Notes under the pieces: generated by a model
Database searches by the model: none
What the model was told of the DNA's origin: nothing
The model's input: the letters and a program-made list of their open reading frames with translations, nothing else
Program-made: the position numbers and the translations under genes
From: Euborellia annulipes
Taxonomy: Eukaryota > Arthropoda > Insecta > Dermaptera > Anisolabididae
NCBI GenBank assembly: GCA_023213315.1
Contig: JAKCPI010000928.1
Span: forward strand, 1-64,000
Length of the DNA stretch: 64,000 nt
Direction of reading: 5' to 3'
Part shown: positions 22,969 through 34,200 of the stretch, in pieces
Position numbering within the stretch: the first letter of the stretch is position 1
Layout of the letters: every line of letters begins with the position of its first letter

Positions 22969-23290
22969 CTGGTGGGCCAAGCGCCCATGGCCCCCGGGAA
23001 TACAACTCAGGATCTCCGGCCTTTCCAGAGCATCGGTATGCCTTACTTTATACCAAGTAACCCTCGGCCTACACCAAGAAAAATATGAGAAATATTCTCA
23101 CCTCGGTATTCTCTTGTTAAAGAAATGGTCTGTCAATTTGCATCTGTAGGGAAGTGAGTATTTGTTGGTGTAGGTCGAGGGTCCGGTGGCCGGGTCTAAA
23201 GGAGAGCATGCCGACGCCCCTAAATGGATATCCTGGGTTCAATTCCCGGGGACCATGGGGCGCTTGGTCTTGCTTAACAACACGAAATAT
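22969..23290. repeat. Two SINE type 3 heads in opposite orientation
   Basis: A reversed copy at about 22969-23080 and a forward copy at about 23164-23290 share TTGGTGTAGG(C/T)CGAGGGT, then a tRNA-like core. The forward copy has box B GGGTTCAATTCCC near 23230; the reversed copy has a decayed one. Both end in the GGGGACCATGGGGCGCTTGG / GGGCCATGGGCGCTTGG motif. They sit within the aquaporin intron. Confidence 0.65.
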
Positions 23291-23389
23291 TTGGAAAATA
23301 CATAGCATTGATGTTGAATAAAACAGCGCTTTTTGTACATTTCCTTTGATTATTATAGTAGGGAGTATCTAGTCTTAAACATCGACGAT

Positions 23390-23669
23390 GCCCTCGGGGC
23401 TTGGCGTAGAGGTTAGCGTGCTAACCTCATATACCAAACGTCGCGGGTTCGGACCCCAGACGGTCCGATGATTTTATTTAAGCCAATTGGATACCAAATG
23501 GCTTAAATAAGAATGCCTGGACCCCATAAATGTATATTTATCAATAACGGATATCGTAAAAAGTCTTAGGGCTTATGGCCTGAGTTGCCGAAAAGACTTG
23601 TGAATGTGTGTGTGAGTGTGAATGAGAAAAAAAGTGTGAGTGTTTAAAAAAAAAAAAAAAAAAAAAAAA
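23390..23669 (+). repeat. SINE type 2, full length with TSD
   Basis: Its head has box A TTGGCGTAGAGGTTAGCG and box B GCGGGTTCGGACCCC. The body has gattttatttaagcca, aagaatgcctggacccc and gagttgccgaaaagac; then a GTGTGAGTG microsatellite and an A24 tail. Flanks AAACATCGACGAT and AAACATTGACGAT are target duplications with one mismatch. Other copies: 35121-35365, 62117-62397 (reversed), and fragments at 9301, 9615, 19745, 30535 and 40417. Confidence 0.9.
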
Positions 23670-23913
23670 CATTGACGATCAGTAAAATTAATAGTTTACT
23701 GGGATATCTTGTTAGAAGTACTTTAAAAAAATAATTATAATTCCAAAGATCCCACAAGAGAAAAATTTTAATTGAGTACATTTCTAATTCCAGGGGATGA
23801 AACTTCTGAGAATGTGCGGACGTCGAATCAGAGAATGTATTGGCTCTCAAACTCCTATAGATTACAAAATTAAAAAAGTAGGATGATTAGTTGTGTGAAA
23901 CATATATAATCAA

Positions 23914-23938
23914 TGATGATGATGATGATGATGATGAG
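23914..23938. repeat. (GAT)n microsatellite
   Basis: About eight GAT units, inside the aquaporin intron. Confidence 0.9.
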
Positions 23939-24305
23939 AACAGGTTGGCCAACTACTCATCGCGAATTGATCTCTTAATAGTTCCTGCCCTTGGAAGAGG
24001 TAGATGTGCAAATGTCACTCTTTGCGAATGACGTAATAATGTACCGGGGCATTGTCCTCAGCTCCATTAACCTTTCACTTCGACGTAAGTAAGTAATTAA
24101 ATAGATACATAAAATACACTACTTTCAGGGACGGAGCGTGGAGGAGCTCTTCATTTCGCAAACTTTTAATCAACTTATTTTAATTAGGGGTTGGATGTAT
24201 AATTATTTTTAACAAATCAAATTAAAGAGAAAAATTAATTAACTTGTTAATTCTGATAAATGAAGATTTGATATAAATAAAATTATAATATTAAATACAG
24301 TAGAG

Positions 24306-24553
24306 CAGTGGTTTCCAAACTTTGTGTTACCACGCCTCCCTTAAAAATATTTAATCTTATGACACCTCCCCCCCCACTCAAAATAATACAAAAACAAACA
24401 TTTTTAATTCTAAAAAATATAAATTTATATAAAAATATATTTATTTATTCTTATTTATATTAAAACTAGCAATCATTTGGAAAATTGATCCGGGAGGCCA
24501 ATATTCGCACCTCCCCTTAGACTAGTCCGCGCCTCACAGTTTGGAAAACTCTG
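24306..24553. mobile_element. hAT-like MITE, CAGTGGTTTCCAAAC ends
   Basis: It has ends CAGTGGTTTCCAAACTTTG and CAGTTTGGAAAACTCTG. The interior has acgcctcccttaaaaata and gactagtccgcgcctcac. No exact 8-bp duplication remains. Sister copies: 26495-26822 and 53060-53258 (reversed). Confidence 0.75.
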
Positions 24554-24589
24554 GTATAAGGGTATATTATGGCTGGTGGAATTTGTATC

Positions 24590-24790
24590 AGAAATGAAAG
24601 TTAGAAGAAAACGCAACCAGAATGTTTTCTTTAAAAATATATTTTAACAGCTTACGTTTCGGCCTTGGTCAAAGCCATCCTCGGATGACCACTAACAACT
24701 CCGAGGATGGCTTTGACCAAAGCCGAAACGTCAGCTGTTAAAATATATTTTTAAAGAAAAATTTCTGGTTGCGTGTTCTTTTAACTTTCA
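24590..24790. repeat. Fold-back repeat with near-hammerhead arms
   Basis: Long arms (ttttaacag...GTTTCGGC and complement) carry on each strand CCGAGGA, stem GGCTTTG-ACC-AAAGCC (plus strand) and GAAACGTC (plus 24725-24732). The first box has C in place of the U of CUGA, which should impair cleavage. Helix II is a good 5-6 bp stem. Confidence 0.75.
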
Positions 24791-24841
24791 TTCCTGAAGA
24801 AAAATTTCTCAAATCTTATTTTCACGCCCTAGGGGGGGGGG

Positions 24842-25070
24842 GGTGCCTAACTTAAATATAAAATGTCAACCTCCTAGCTCAATTCCTTCATGCTTTAAAT
24901 TGAACCCAAACACAGACAGACCATGTCGCGAAAACCATTTTTTTGGATCCATGGTACCTCAAAACGTGTATATCCATCAAAGTCTCGACATCGAATTTTT
25001 GACATGAACCATACTTTCTCTCTATATATATGTATATTAACTTATACATATAGGTAAGAGAAAGTAAAAA
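24842..25070 (+). repeat. Family P repeat, 3' half
   Basis: From cttaaatataaaatg through the cacagacagacc tract and cgcgaaaacc to the terminal ACTTTCTCTC...GGTAAGAGAAAGT hairpin. The palindrome-bearing first half is absent. Confidence 0.8.
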
Positions 25071-25079
25071 TTCAAATTC

Positions 25080-26490
25080 GAATTGAGATTAGTTCTATAT
25101 ACAAAAAGATGGGGAAACTCACCCCAGTAAAATTCTAAATGAACTCATCATATCTTACTTTTCTACCTAATGAAAAAAATCCCTACAAAATTCTGCAAGG
25201 GATTCGATGGGTTCCTAAGTTACCCAGTGTTATAATTATCTGTTTATGAGAGTTTCGAAATCTTCAAAAATTAATGCCGCCCCAGTCATAAGAAATTTTA
25301 GAATGACATTAAAATGTTTCTATCCTACTATACTATTTGCTAAATATTGAATATAAATTTTAACTCAAACGGAATGCACTTATTTTTTAGTAAAAGTATT
25401 AAAAAACATTAATATCTTTGTGCATTATAGGGGATGGGGCATTAACCCCCATGTTTAATGCCTTCATACCTCCCCCCCCCTCCTTTAAAGAAATGCCAGC
25501 CTTCACCACGAAATTACTCTCAAAATAATTTGAATACATTTATAAATAATTATTTTAATTTTTATTTTATTTTGAAGTTATTTTATTTTAATTTTCAACC
25601 CTTAATCCACCCCTATGTAAAAGTATATTAAGGAAATTTGATTAACAAAAATATATATATGTGTGTGTGTGTGTGAGTGTGAATGAGAAAAAAAAGGCGT
25701 TTAAAAAAAAAAAGATAAAAAATAAAAAACAAATTTTTTTCAAAGACACCTACACTCCCTCTCTACATTTAAACAGTTTATATTCTCCCTCTACCCTTAG
25801 TGAAATACAAAATATTTAATTTCATATTCAATAGAATCGTTTTTAGCAGTCAAATTATTTGTTTCTATCATTTTTTTTTTCAACGATAAAATTCATAATA
25901 ATTACCTTTAATAAGACACTCAAGAGGGTGTGCTGGTTGACGGTGAGGTCAGGGTGGGTTACACTATATTAATTATTCACTTTGATTCACTTTAAACACA
26001 AAAAAAAGAGAAGCGCCTGCAGCTCGGCCACGCTCTCGACTGAACGAGAGATTTGTCTCTCTCTCTCTTTATAGGAATAAATAAATGAACATAACAATTC
26101 CCTTTTTATTAAAAGTAAAAAAATACCTTTTGCTCTAATCTAACTATTTTTAGAGCTGGAAAAAAATGTCAACAAGTGATTTGGAATATTCCAAGGCCTT
26201 TCTTAAATAATCAACCCTTCGTCTCCCCCCCCCTAATCAAAATAATAATCAACGCTATTTTTTGAAAGTTTTCTATTTATTTGGCTTCGATTTAGCTAAA
26301 ATAAATTTAAAAAACATGTTTTTCAATTTTTCATCCCCTAATGCAATCTTAATAAATAAAATAATTAACAATGCTATCGCCTTCGGAGAGCTTCGCGTCT
26401 AGTCAGAAAAAAATTAAAACCCTGAAAAACTTCCCTGGATCCGCCTTTGGGTTTTACACATAGTATAATTTTCTAGAATGGGTCTTACTT
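25080..26490. other. Repeat-poor intron sequence
   Basis: Aquaporin intron with a (TG)n run at about 25660, C runs at 25470 and 26225, and a CT tract near 26058. No gene was recognised. Confidence 0.45.
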
Positions 26491-26494
26491 TAGG

Positions 26495-26822
26495 CTAGTG
26501 GTTTCCAAACTTTGTTACAACGCCTCCCTTAAAAATATTTAATCGTATGACGCCCCCCCCCCCACATACATTTAATAAAATAATACAAAAACAAAAAAAT
26601 ATTTAAAATATAAATTTAGGCCCTATATAAAAATATTTTTTTTATTTATTCATATTTATTATTAAAAACTCCGTCTCAGAATCTTCTAAATTATTTCATT
26701 ATTTTATTTATAAAACTTGCAATCATTTGGAAAATTGATCTTGGGTGGCCAATATTCGCGCCTCCCCTTAGACTAGTCCGCGCCTCCCTAGCGGGGCGCG
26801 CCTCACAGTTTGGAAAACGCTG
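26495..26822. mobile_element. hAT-like MITE, second copy
   Basis: It has ends CTAGTGGTTTCCAAAC and CAGTTTGGAAAACGCTG, with the same interior as 24306-24553. It directly abuts the pogo-like element starting at 26823. Confidence 0.72.
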
Positions 26823-27043
26823 CAGTAGAGTTTGCTAATCCGGCCTAAGAGCTGATTCTGAAAATGCCGGATTACCCGAAATATAAAATTTAGGCTATAC
26901 ATAATACTATATACTGCATACATATTTATCTTTTGAAAAAAAACTGTAACGACACTTTGTTGTTTGCTCCAATATCCCTTTTCAACACGCCGGATTAGGC
27001 GGTATGCCGGAATATTGAAGTCCGGATTAGCGATACTCTACTG
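26823..27043. mobile_element. Pogo/Tigger-like MITE
   Basis: It has ends CAGTAGAGTTTGCTAATCCG and CGGATTAGCGATACTCTACTG (first 20 bases match with few changes). TA follows on the right. Typical Tigger-type terminal motif. An internal GGATTAGGCGGTATGCCGG gives a subterminal pair. Confidence 0.7.
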
Positions 27044-27045
27044 TA

Positions 27046-28110
27046 GTATGAATGAAAAATAGTATTTGTACGTGAATATACAAATATTTTAAAGATTTAT
27101 TTACTTTAAATAGATTTTAATATTTAAAGTATGCTGTTTCAGAAGAGGAGGGAGAGAGGGGGGAGTACAGGAAAAATATTATTATTATTTTTCCTTTTTA
27201 ATGCTAATTTGCATCTGGAATTATAAATCTATTATTTGTTGAATGTGCCACTGCTCCTCCGCCATTCCTATACCAAAAGTTTCAGACCCAGTCCTTAAAA
27301 AAAATCCTGGACCGGCCATTGAATGGGTGGACATTTCTCACACTCTATTTTCTGTGAATAGGCCTATGTTTTTGATGATGACTGCTCCTATTGCCACATG
27401 GCCACCTGACGATGTGCCTGGGATATCGGGAACTCAGTGTACTTACTTTATACCCTCTTAATCACACCAACAGAAACTGACTACCCCGGTTTATGTGTAT
27501 AAGTCCTTAAAATAAAATAATTTTTAAATAAAATGTTTTTCCCTTATCTTCCCCATTTCTATCTCTGCTTCACGAAAACGTCAGTAGCTATATATTTCAT
27601 ATAAGTATCAATATAAGAGGAGATTAATTTTGGAGTGTCTAAAAAATTAAAATCAATCAGCGTTTGATTCGCCCATCTGTTTTTATACTTTCCCTTTAAT
27701 TAATGTTCTTTATTTAGTGATGGATTTGACATGGGTGATTCAGAGAAAATGAATACGTTTCAGATGTCTATCAGGAATACAATTTGCTACCAAAAGGATA
27801 GAAATCAATTAGACACTTGTTTCTGATGAGTTACAGGTGCTTTGAAATTAGTTGTTCTTTAAAGAATATTTTGACAGATTGAAACCATATGCGATATTAT
27901 AAAAAAAAAAAAAAAAACATGGGTGAAATTGTTTTCTTTTTTATTTATAATTTAAAAGGAATCGTGGTGTAACAAACCCCTAAGAGCGGTAGTGCAAAGC
28001 ACAACTAGAGACGCCTTTAATTTATTTTTTCGCAACTTTGGGAGAGCAAAGGTGCCGTTGAGGGGCGGAGAAGGCGAGCGAGTCTTAACTAAATATCTAT
28101 TGGATCGTAG
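27046..28110. other. Intron sequence, one unexplained non-repetitive patch
   Basis: The patch 27236-27470 is less AT-rich and open on the plus strand (72 codons, PPDDVPGISGTQC), but no family is recognised and no splice context supports an exon. The rest is AT-rich, with an A18 run near 27900. Confidence 0.35.
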
Positions 28111-28658
28111 CCATGGGCGGAACTAGGGTGGGTTCCAGGGGGGCCGGCCCCCGAGGCTCGTGCCCCCCCCCCAGAAGCCACTAGAAAAATTGAGAAAATA
28201 TGGGGTGATGGCGACCGATTTTGGACAATCTGGAATGAAAATTTAGACATATAAAGGAGTAATCAAAATTATTACATATAATTACCTTAACTAATTAAAG
28301 ATTTCATAATTAAGATATACCTAGAAAACTATATATAAATAAATAAATAGTAGTTTGTTTATATTTATGCGAGAGTATGACTTGAAGTCGTGTCTTTAAT
28401 AGGAGGAGAGGAAGGTAATTGCGTTTAACGATGGGCGGTCGACGGCGATAAACATAAACAACCTGCACCGACATTCGAATTGCTCCTTTCTACACACGTG
28501 TAGTTAGAGATACAAAAAAAGCTTTTTCAATTTTTATAGAGCAAAAAATATAAATTTCAATTACCTATATGGATTGTTAAATAATAAAATTGAACATAAT
28601 GAAGCGCCTGTTGGCCTTTAAGACTAGAGGATAATGGTTATTATTGTACAATACTTAC

Positions 28659-28867
28659 GAAGCCGAAATGACAGGCGGAGATGGACAGGCCAATGGCAAG
28701 TGGCGCAGAGCCCTTCAGATCAGTGCGATTAGAATCGCAAACTGCGCATACCACAAATACCAAGATTCCAGAGATGATCAGTTCTATGATAAATCCCTGC
28801 CAATCGTGAAGACCAGTATTCAGTTTTGTCAAGCCTAGAACGTTTTCTTTCCCGGGGGAAGTACTGC
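28659..28867 (-). CDS. Aquaporin exon, helices 4-5, apparent 1-base frame break
   Basis: The exon follows TTTTTTTACAG and ends before GTAAGTAT. The aquaporin frame starts near the middle of the 5' end and reads ENVLGLTKLN, then GLHDWQGFIIELIIS (helix 4), CAVCDSNRTDLKGSAPLAIG (loop D into helix 5) and SISACHFGF. The His of ACHF fits the helix-5 position of the aromatic/Arg selectivity filter of water-specific aquaporins. Length is 209 bases, so it cannot join the preceding phase-0 exon in frame. One added base in the C5G3 run (28851-28858 on the plus strand) would give an in-frame Pro-Pro-Gly linker similar to the helix 3-4 linker of AQP4-type channels. Either the assembly lost a base there or the allele is broken. 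No alternative acceptor nearby repairs the frame. Confidence 0.9.
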
Positions 28868-28924
28868 CTGTAAAAAAATGAGAAAATAAATGTAAAAATT
28901 ATAAACATGGAAAAATATTTAAGT

Positions 28925-29240
28925 TCAGTACTAGAGTAAAGTGTGCTTCAATCAATTTTGAGAGCAAAATAGGAATATACATTTTTTGATTATTTGTTTT
29001 TAAGGTCTTTTTCAGCATCTAGGGCCATTTAGACCCCATTCCTATTTATTTTAAATGATTGATAGCCAATTCAAATTAAATTAATTTTCCTTGCTAGGGA
29101 AGGGAAGCGAAACCGGGAACCTAGGCACGAGAAGCTAATGTCTTCTCTCTATGCTACAGGTCACGGGCAATATATGTTTTAAAGAGAATAAAAAATAATT
29201 GATTTTAATCAAAATGGTTAGAGCAAATTTTGAGAAAATG

Positions 29241-29274
<34 letters not shown>

Positions 29275-29335
29275 GAAAGAATACAACAGTAAAGTGCTAG
29301 TACTTTTTGGCCAATTTGTTCAAAAACACCATGTT
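28925..29335 (+). repeat. Family P fragment split by a SINE
   Basis: Bases 28930-28990 (agtaaagtgtgcttcaatca) and 29175-29320 (ttggttagagcaaattttga, tactttttggccaat in part) are contiguous in intact copies. A reversed SINE type 1 (about 28995-29172) sits between them, together with an A31 run at 29242-29272. Confidence 0.7.
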
Positions 29336-29342
29336 GCGAGCA

Positions 29343-29450
29343 AGGGCGAATATAGGGGGGGGTAAAGGGGGTAATTACCTCCCCCCCCCCGAGATTTGAA
29401 AAATTAATAATTTTCTGTAAATTGGCTATAAGTATTAAATATAAATAATG
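29343..29450. mobile_element. 5' part of a 15072-type hAT-like MITE
   Basis: CAAGGGCGAATATAGG, taaagggggtaattacc and gagatttgaaaa match the left 100 bp of the element at 15072. The right end is missing; it runs into a ribozyme-like fold-back remnant. Confidence 0.6.
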
Positions 29451-29454
29451 GAAT

Positions 29455-29530
29455 GGAGTCAGTCAAAATAAAAAACAATTTTTCTGTCGACGTTTTGAGC
29501 GCCGATCACGCTCTTCCTTGGGACCTGTGG
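29455..29530 (-). repeat. Degenerate hammerhead-like core, GATC subtype
   Basis: On the minus strand GAGCG-tgatc-ggCGCTC is followed by AAAACGTC and GACAG. The first core box has decayed to AGGAAGA. Same subtype as 39224-39256, which keeps CTGATGA. Confidence 0.5.
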
Positions 29531-29855
29531 TCACAACATATATTTCACTAGATATTGATATGAACAAACATTTTTTTTTTCATAATAACATTATTAATGT
29601 ATATGTATAAGGAATCTTAATTTCAGTCTAATGTCAATTCTTACGGATTGTTGTAATTTGAGTATCATTTGTCATATACAAATTGAAATATCGAGAGGTA
29701 AATTTGTTTTTTATATTTTACTATCCCTTACCCTATATATGAAATATATCGAGAGAGAAAGTTTTGATGTGATTTATTCGACGCCTATTTATATCAATAA
29801 ATAAAACTCCAGCACCCCCTTTTCAAGTTTTTTGCAAATAAGAACTTCAATTCAC

Positions 29856-29999
29856 CTGTAAGACTGCAGCTCCAGCAATGGCTCCAATGCATTGAACCAC
29901 AATGTAGAATATTGATTTCAGAATACTAATTTCTCCTGATACGAAAACACCCATTGTCACTGCAGGGTTGATGTGACAGCCGCTTATATGACCAAAGAT
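29856..29999 (-). CDS. Aquaporin exon with first NPA box
   Basis: A 144-base exon encodes 48 residues in phase 0. It starts after TTTTCAG with [15 protein letters not shown] and ends AGAAVLQ before GTGAAT. HINPAVT is the loop B half-helix with the first Asn-Pro-Ala box that lines the pore; the rest ([21 protein letters not shown]) spans helix 3. The upstream exon should end near a helix 2 motif of the form AFGL..A..., which I could not locate. Because the downstream exon needs one extra base, this phase-0 end creates an apparent frame break. Confidence 0.93.
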
Positions 30000-30160
30000 C
30001 TGAAAACAAAAAGAAAAAATTATTAGTTTATTTTTTAATTAAACCTAATATTAGAAGTTAGGACAAATTATAATTTTTTTTTGCATCCTAAGATTTCATT
30101 TATTTTTTATATTGATAGTTACCTCTAGTTTAAATCGGTTAAATTAATTATATCTACATA

Positions 30161-30339
30161 GTGAGAAAGTATTGGACTCATGTCAAAAATTAGATGTCGA
30201 GATTTTGATGGATATGTACCGTGCTGACGGAAACTAAATATATGTCGACACAAAAATATCTGGTGGGACAAGCACAGAACCCAACTTTCGATTACGGTAA
30301 GAGAAAGTTGTGTGCTGTGCGACCAGTCACACCAGATTT
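30161..30339 (-). repeat. Family P repeat, internally deleted
   Basis: It runs from gagaaagtattggactcatg and gatgtcgagattttgatgg straight into gaaactaaatatatgtcgac and the terminal palindrome ending GTCACACCAGA. About 500 bp of the body is lost. Confidence 0.8.
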
Positions 30340-30534
30340 ATAAATTTTCTTCCCACTGGTTTTTGCACCCTTCTACTTTATTCAACTTACAATCATGCAT
30401 TAAGTTATAATTTTTTCAGAGTTATGAGTGAAGAATTTTATTTATTTTTTTAATTTGTTAAACTTTTTATTTCTATTCGCCTCTGGTAGTTAAAAGAACA
30501 AAAAAACTTTTTTCCGTTCAAATATTTTTTGGAT

Positions 30535-30700
30535 ACTAAATGGCTTAAATAAGAATGCCTGGACCCAAATATGTATAATAATCAATAACGGATATCGTTT
30601 AAAGTCTTAAATGGCCTAAGTTGCCGAAAAGACTGTTTGAATGAGTGTGTGAATGTGAGTGTGAATGAGAAAAAAGTGTGAATGTTTAAAAAAAAAAAAA
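30535..30700 (+). repeat. SINE type 2, 5'-truncated
   Basis: It has actaaatggcttaaataag, tgcctggaccc, aagttgccgaaaagactg, a GTGTG/GAATG repeat and an A13 tail. Confidence 0.78.
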
Positions 30701-31129
30701 ATTTTATTTTTCCTATTTGTAAATATTAAAATATTTCTCAAGTAAGGATGAATCAAAATTAGAGCTAATAAATAAAACTTTACTATTGCGTATGTTCCTG
30801 GTATTTGAAAAATGATTGATTTTGATTCATTGGGGGAACTCCCTGATTCCCTTCTGAAATTAGTTGCGTCATTTTCCAGGTTCTAGTTCGACTGCTCTGA
30901 AGTTGACCTCGATTGAATGCGAGCAAAAAAAAGAGCACTATTATTTTTTAGCAAAGGTCTCGAAACTAAGTTCACACTTTTAGATTAATACCAATAATTA
31001 AAATATAACTAATTCTACTAACAAATAATTTATCAGATTTGTAAGATTCAAATTACAAAATCTCACTCAACCATAATTTTTAAAATTAATTTAAATAATA
31101 ATTTCTTAAATTAGTTGTGAGGTATGTCT

Positions 31130-31200
31130 AAATATTTTAGCTCTGAAGATGGCCTAGACCAGTGGCCGAAACGTCAGCCTGGAACGGCGATAATAAAAGA
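31130..31200 (+). repeat. Hammerhead ribozyme-like motif, intact core
   Basis: CTGAAGA (31143-31149), then GGCC-tagaccagt-GGCC as helix II, then GAAACGTC (31168-31175) and AGCCTGG. Both catalytic boxes fit the consensus and the predicted cleavage is after GTC. Helix I gives about three pairs between AGCT before CTGA and AGC after the cut. A 3' tail of fold-back type (ggcgataataaaagaaat) follows. Confidence 0.65.
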
Positions 31201-31204
31201 AATA

Positions 31205-34200
31205 ATTTTGGCTGCCTATGTCTTGAATTTTTTTTGACTCCTCAATTCTTAAATTAGATTAATTTTATTTTTAAAAAATTAGCTTGATTCTCTCAAAGTA
31301 TAGATTACATTTACTATCAATTAATTTAAGTCATCTAAATATGGACCGAGTCATCAGAAAAAGATCAAAAGTTCATCAATACCTCATGAAGTTTCTTTTT
31401 TCATATTTCTAAGATAACTTCCATTTAATTCCTTCAACTTCATTAGACTTGTGCCACTCAGGCAAAGTGAAATGAGAAAAAGCTCTTCTCAGCAAGCTTG
31501 AGTAGGGTGTCTATATACCTAGATTTGGCACAGCACCTCATGAATTTTATTTCATTCAATTTTTTATTTTTATTTGTACTTATATCATCTTCATCATCGG
31601 GACCACGTTATTATGTTTAATTTATTAACATTAACTACTAGAGGTAGAGATTGTTCTTTTTATAAAAGGAAAACATAATTAATTAATTGCAATTAATATG
31701 ACTTCCTGCTTCTATGTGATTAAAATGGGGGGACACTCTCCGGGAAAGGGTGGCTGGTGGGAAGAGAAAATCGAAAAAACGAAAAGTGTCAGTAAGTTAG
31801 TTTGGGTGAAGGAGTATGGGGGTGATTAAATATAAAATTTTAGTTGTTTGAGATATGTGAAGAAAGAAGGATGTCGGAAGGTTAGGGGCTAAAAGGAGAT
31901 CATCAAAATTCGAATCGAAGTGAAAATTTTTAATATGAGGATAATGAAGACTTACATTTATAGAAGACCCTACGCTAAGACTTTAAGATGACTCTTGACA
32001 TTAAGTAGAGTTAAACAAATTTTTCTTCTATAATGAAAAAATTTATAACCGTATTAAAATTAGAATATTATACCAATATTGTATTACAATTCGATCTATG
32101 TTTCTTAATGGAAAATAAACAGCCAAATGTCTAATTGATTTTCTTGATTAATTATTACAAAATTCCTATTAAATGATCTTGCAGCGCAAACCAGGGATCA
32201 GTTCTAGAGGGATCCATTAGTGAGATGGTCATTTTGGTTGCCTAACTTCCAGCAAGCAAAATTGAATGAATTTACGAAATTAACACCTTAACACGTCATA
32301 AATACATCCAGGAATTAAATTATCTTTACCCAGGAATGAAAGTATTATGTTTTTGTTTGAGCCCCTAGGGATTGCTACATAGAAATGTAAGCGCTATTAC
32401 ATGGGAAAATTGGTTCATTCTCTCCCTTAAAATTATAGGTTAGACCTCCCGGAAAACTAAAAAACTTTCTGATTATCTGCCTCTGAGATCTTTTACTGAA
32501 AATAATCGACTTTAGAATCGAGTTGAAACTCTTTCAAGTCGATTAGAATCGATTTCGACTATTTTCTTACACTACTTAGAATCCGATGGTAATATACTGT
32601 AGTTTGTAACGTTTTAATCTATTGACTTTCATCTTTCTTTTAAAACCTACACATAACGCACCAATCAACACGCTTTCTCGATTCTAACCTCCCGCTTATT
32701 GGACCATAATATTTCATCGCTCGTATCCTTGGTAACCATATTATACAAGTAACTGACTTAAATGTTTACGTTTATGTATTTATGTACGGGTAGTGTATGT
32801 ATTTTAATATTTCAATGTTTTATTTTGATACTTTAATATTTTATTTTAATGTTCGGTGCCATATCACGTGCAATTTCTGGATAGAATATTCTTTTATAAA
32901 AATATTGAAAACAATATTTGTGTGTGTTTAAATACTTAATAAATCTTCTTATATTATAAATAAATAAATATATTTAATATTTACTGAGTATCTCCTAAGC
33001 ACGAGTTGGAGAGTTTTTTAAAAAGTCAACTTTGAAAGTCAAAAAGTCGACTTTCAGAAATGATTAATCGATTCCGAGAATCGAAAAATATCAAGTCGAT
33101 TCCAAAATCGAAAATCGACTTTCGAGAGCCTTTACCATCCCTAGGTAAGGCATCTTATGCCATATAGACCATACAAATTATCCAGCTTTATTTATACCAT
33201 TCATATCCAAACGATTTAAATAAATATTCTTCGTGCTATCTGGAGGTTCAAACTCTCTTCCCTTGGATTTTATCAATATTGACATTTGCTCTCTTCCTTA
33301 CTGAGAATGTGCCTTAAAAAATTCATATTTGAAAAAAGAACTTGATAGGACCGATGAGGTATTTTCACTTTCTTATGCATCAATGAGCACAGCAGATTTC
33401 GAGGGTAAAAGAAATTTCTAAACTCAAGTAAAATTTTTTTAATTATTAAAAAAAAGTGAAAAAAAAAATGTGATATATCTATATTTGTGTTGGAAGAACT
33501 TCTGTAAAATATATTATAAAAGAAAGAAGGCAAACTAAAACATTATTTGAAATATTCATATATCCCTACTACTAAAAATAGAGGTGTCCATGAAACATTG
33601 TTTTAAGGACGAAATAGGTTATGATCTTTATAGTAATCCATATTAAAGGCAAAATTCCTTTTTTAAAAATTGAGGTGATCATTTTCTCCATATTTATTTT
33701 TGATTAATGAATACCATTTCGTGAACTCGTGTCTCTCTCTTTCTCTCTCAAATCGTTGTTTCAGTTTTTGCCTTTGGCCCCTCTTCTGCGACTCCTTTTT
33801 AGGTCTCAGGTGACCTTTGTGCCATTCTTTAAAAAACGATATCAGCTCTGCAAATGCTATTATCAGCCTCTTGCTGAGACATTGGCACAGCCGATATGGT
33901 CCCGACTTTGACGTCATTAAAATTAATGCCGATTGCAACATATCCCGGTGCTCTCAATTTCTGATTCAAAGGTCATTAAACCGCAAGTTTTTTTTTTTAC
34001 CAATTTTGTTCTTTTTATTTAATTAGTTGCAAAAAATTGATTTGAAGTATTTGAATAAGAGTATGAATCCATTGATTCAAATCAATGGTTTGAGTAAATT
34101 GCTGATTCAGTCAAGGAAAAAATATAACATAACTTTAGGAATTGTTAAAAAATCTATTATGATATAATTGAATGGAGCAATTTAATTTTTTTTTATATTA

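Larger units (their letters stand above)
19470..29999 (-). other. Aquaporin gene, 3' portion (4 exons)
   Basis: Four exons on the minus strand give a classical MIP-family water channel from just before the first NPA box to the stop. Introns run 28868-29855, 22794-28658 and 19572-22712, all GT-AG, and hold SINEs, hAT-like MITEs and a ribozyme-type fold-back. The order NPA box 1, helix 4 to 5, NPA box 2, helix 6 matches the family. The text resembles animal AQP4/Prip-like water channels: [35 protein letters not shown] and a WENHW-IYW junction. The coding total is 536 bases, one short of a multiple of three; the phase break is between exons 29856-29999 and 28659-28867. The N-terminal exons were not found. 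A tttatt (AATAAA on the minus strand) near 19210 could serve polyadenylation, but this is weak. Family identity is secure; subfamily is inferred. Confidence 0.93.

Noticed and set aside
24306..24553. 8-bp target duplication for this MITE
   Set aside because: Flanks cagtagag and gtataagg do not match well enough to claim one.
27243..27461. Plus-strand gene or alternative aquaporin exon
   Set aside because: Neither strand gives aquaporin text, and no splice signals fit.
30840..30930. Aquaporin first exon starting MTQLISEGNQGVPP on the minus strand
   Set aside because: It ends in a stop after 29 codons, without a convincing donor or membrane segment.
33663..33941. Charged minus-strand ORF (RERERERHEF)
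   Set aside because: Low-complexity Arg/Glu text from a CT tract; part of it lies in a diverged direct repeat.
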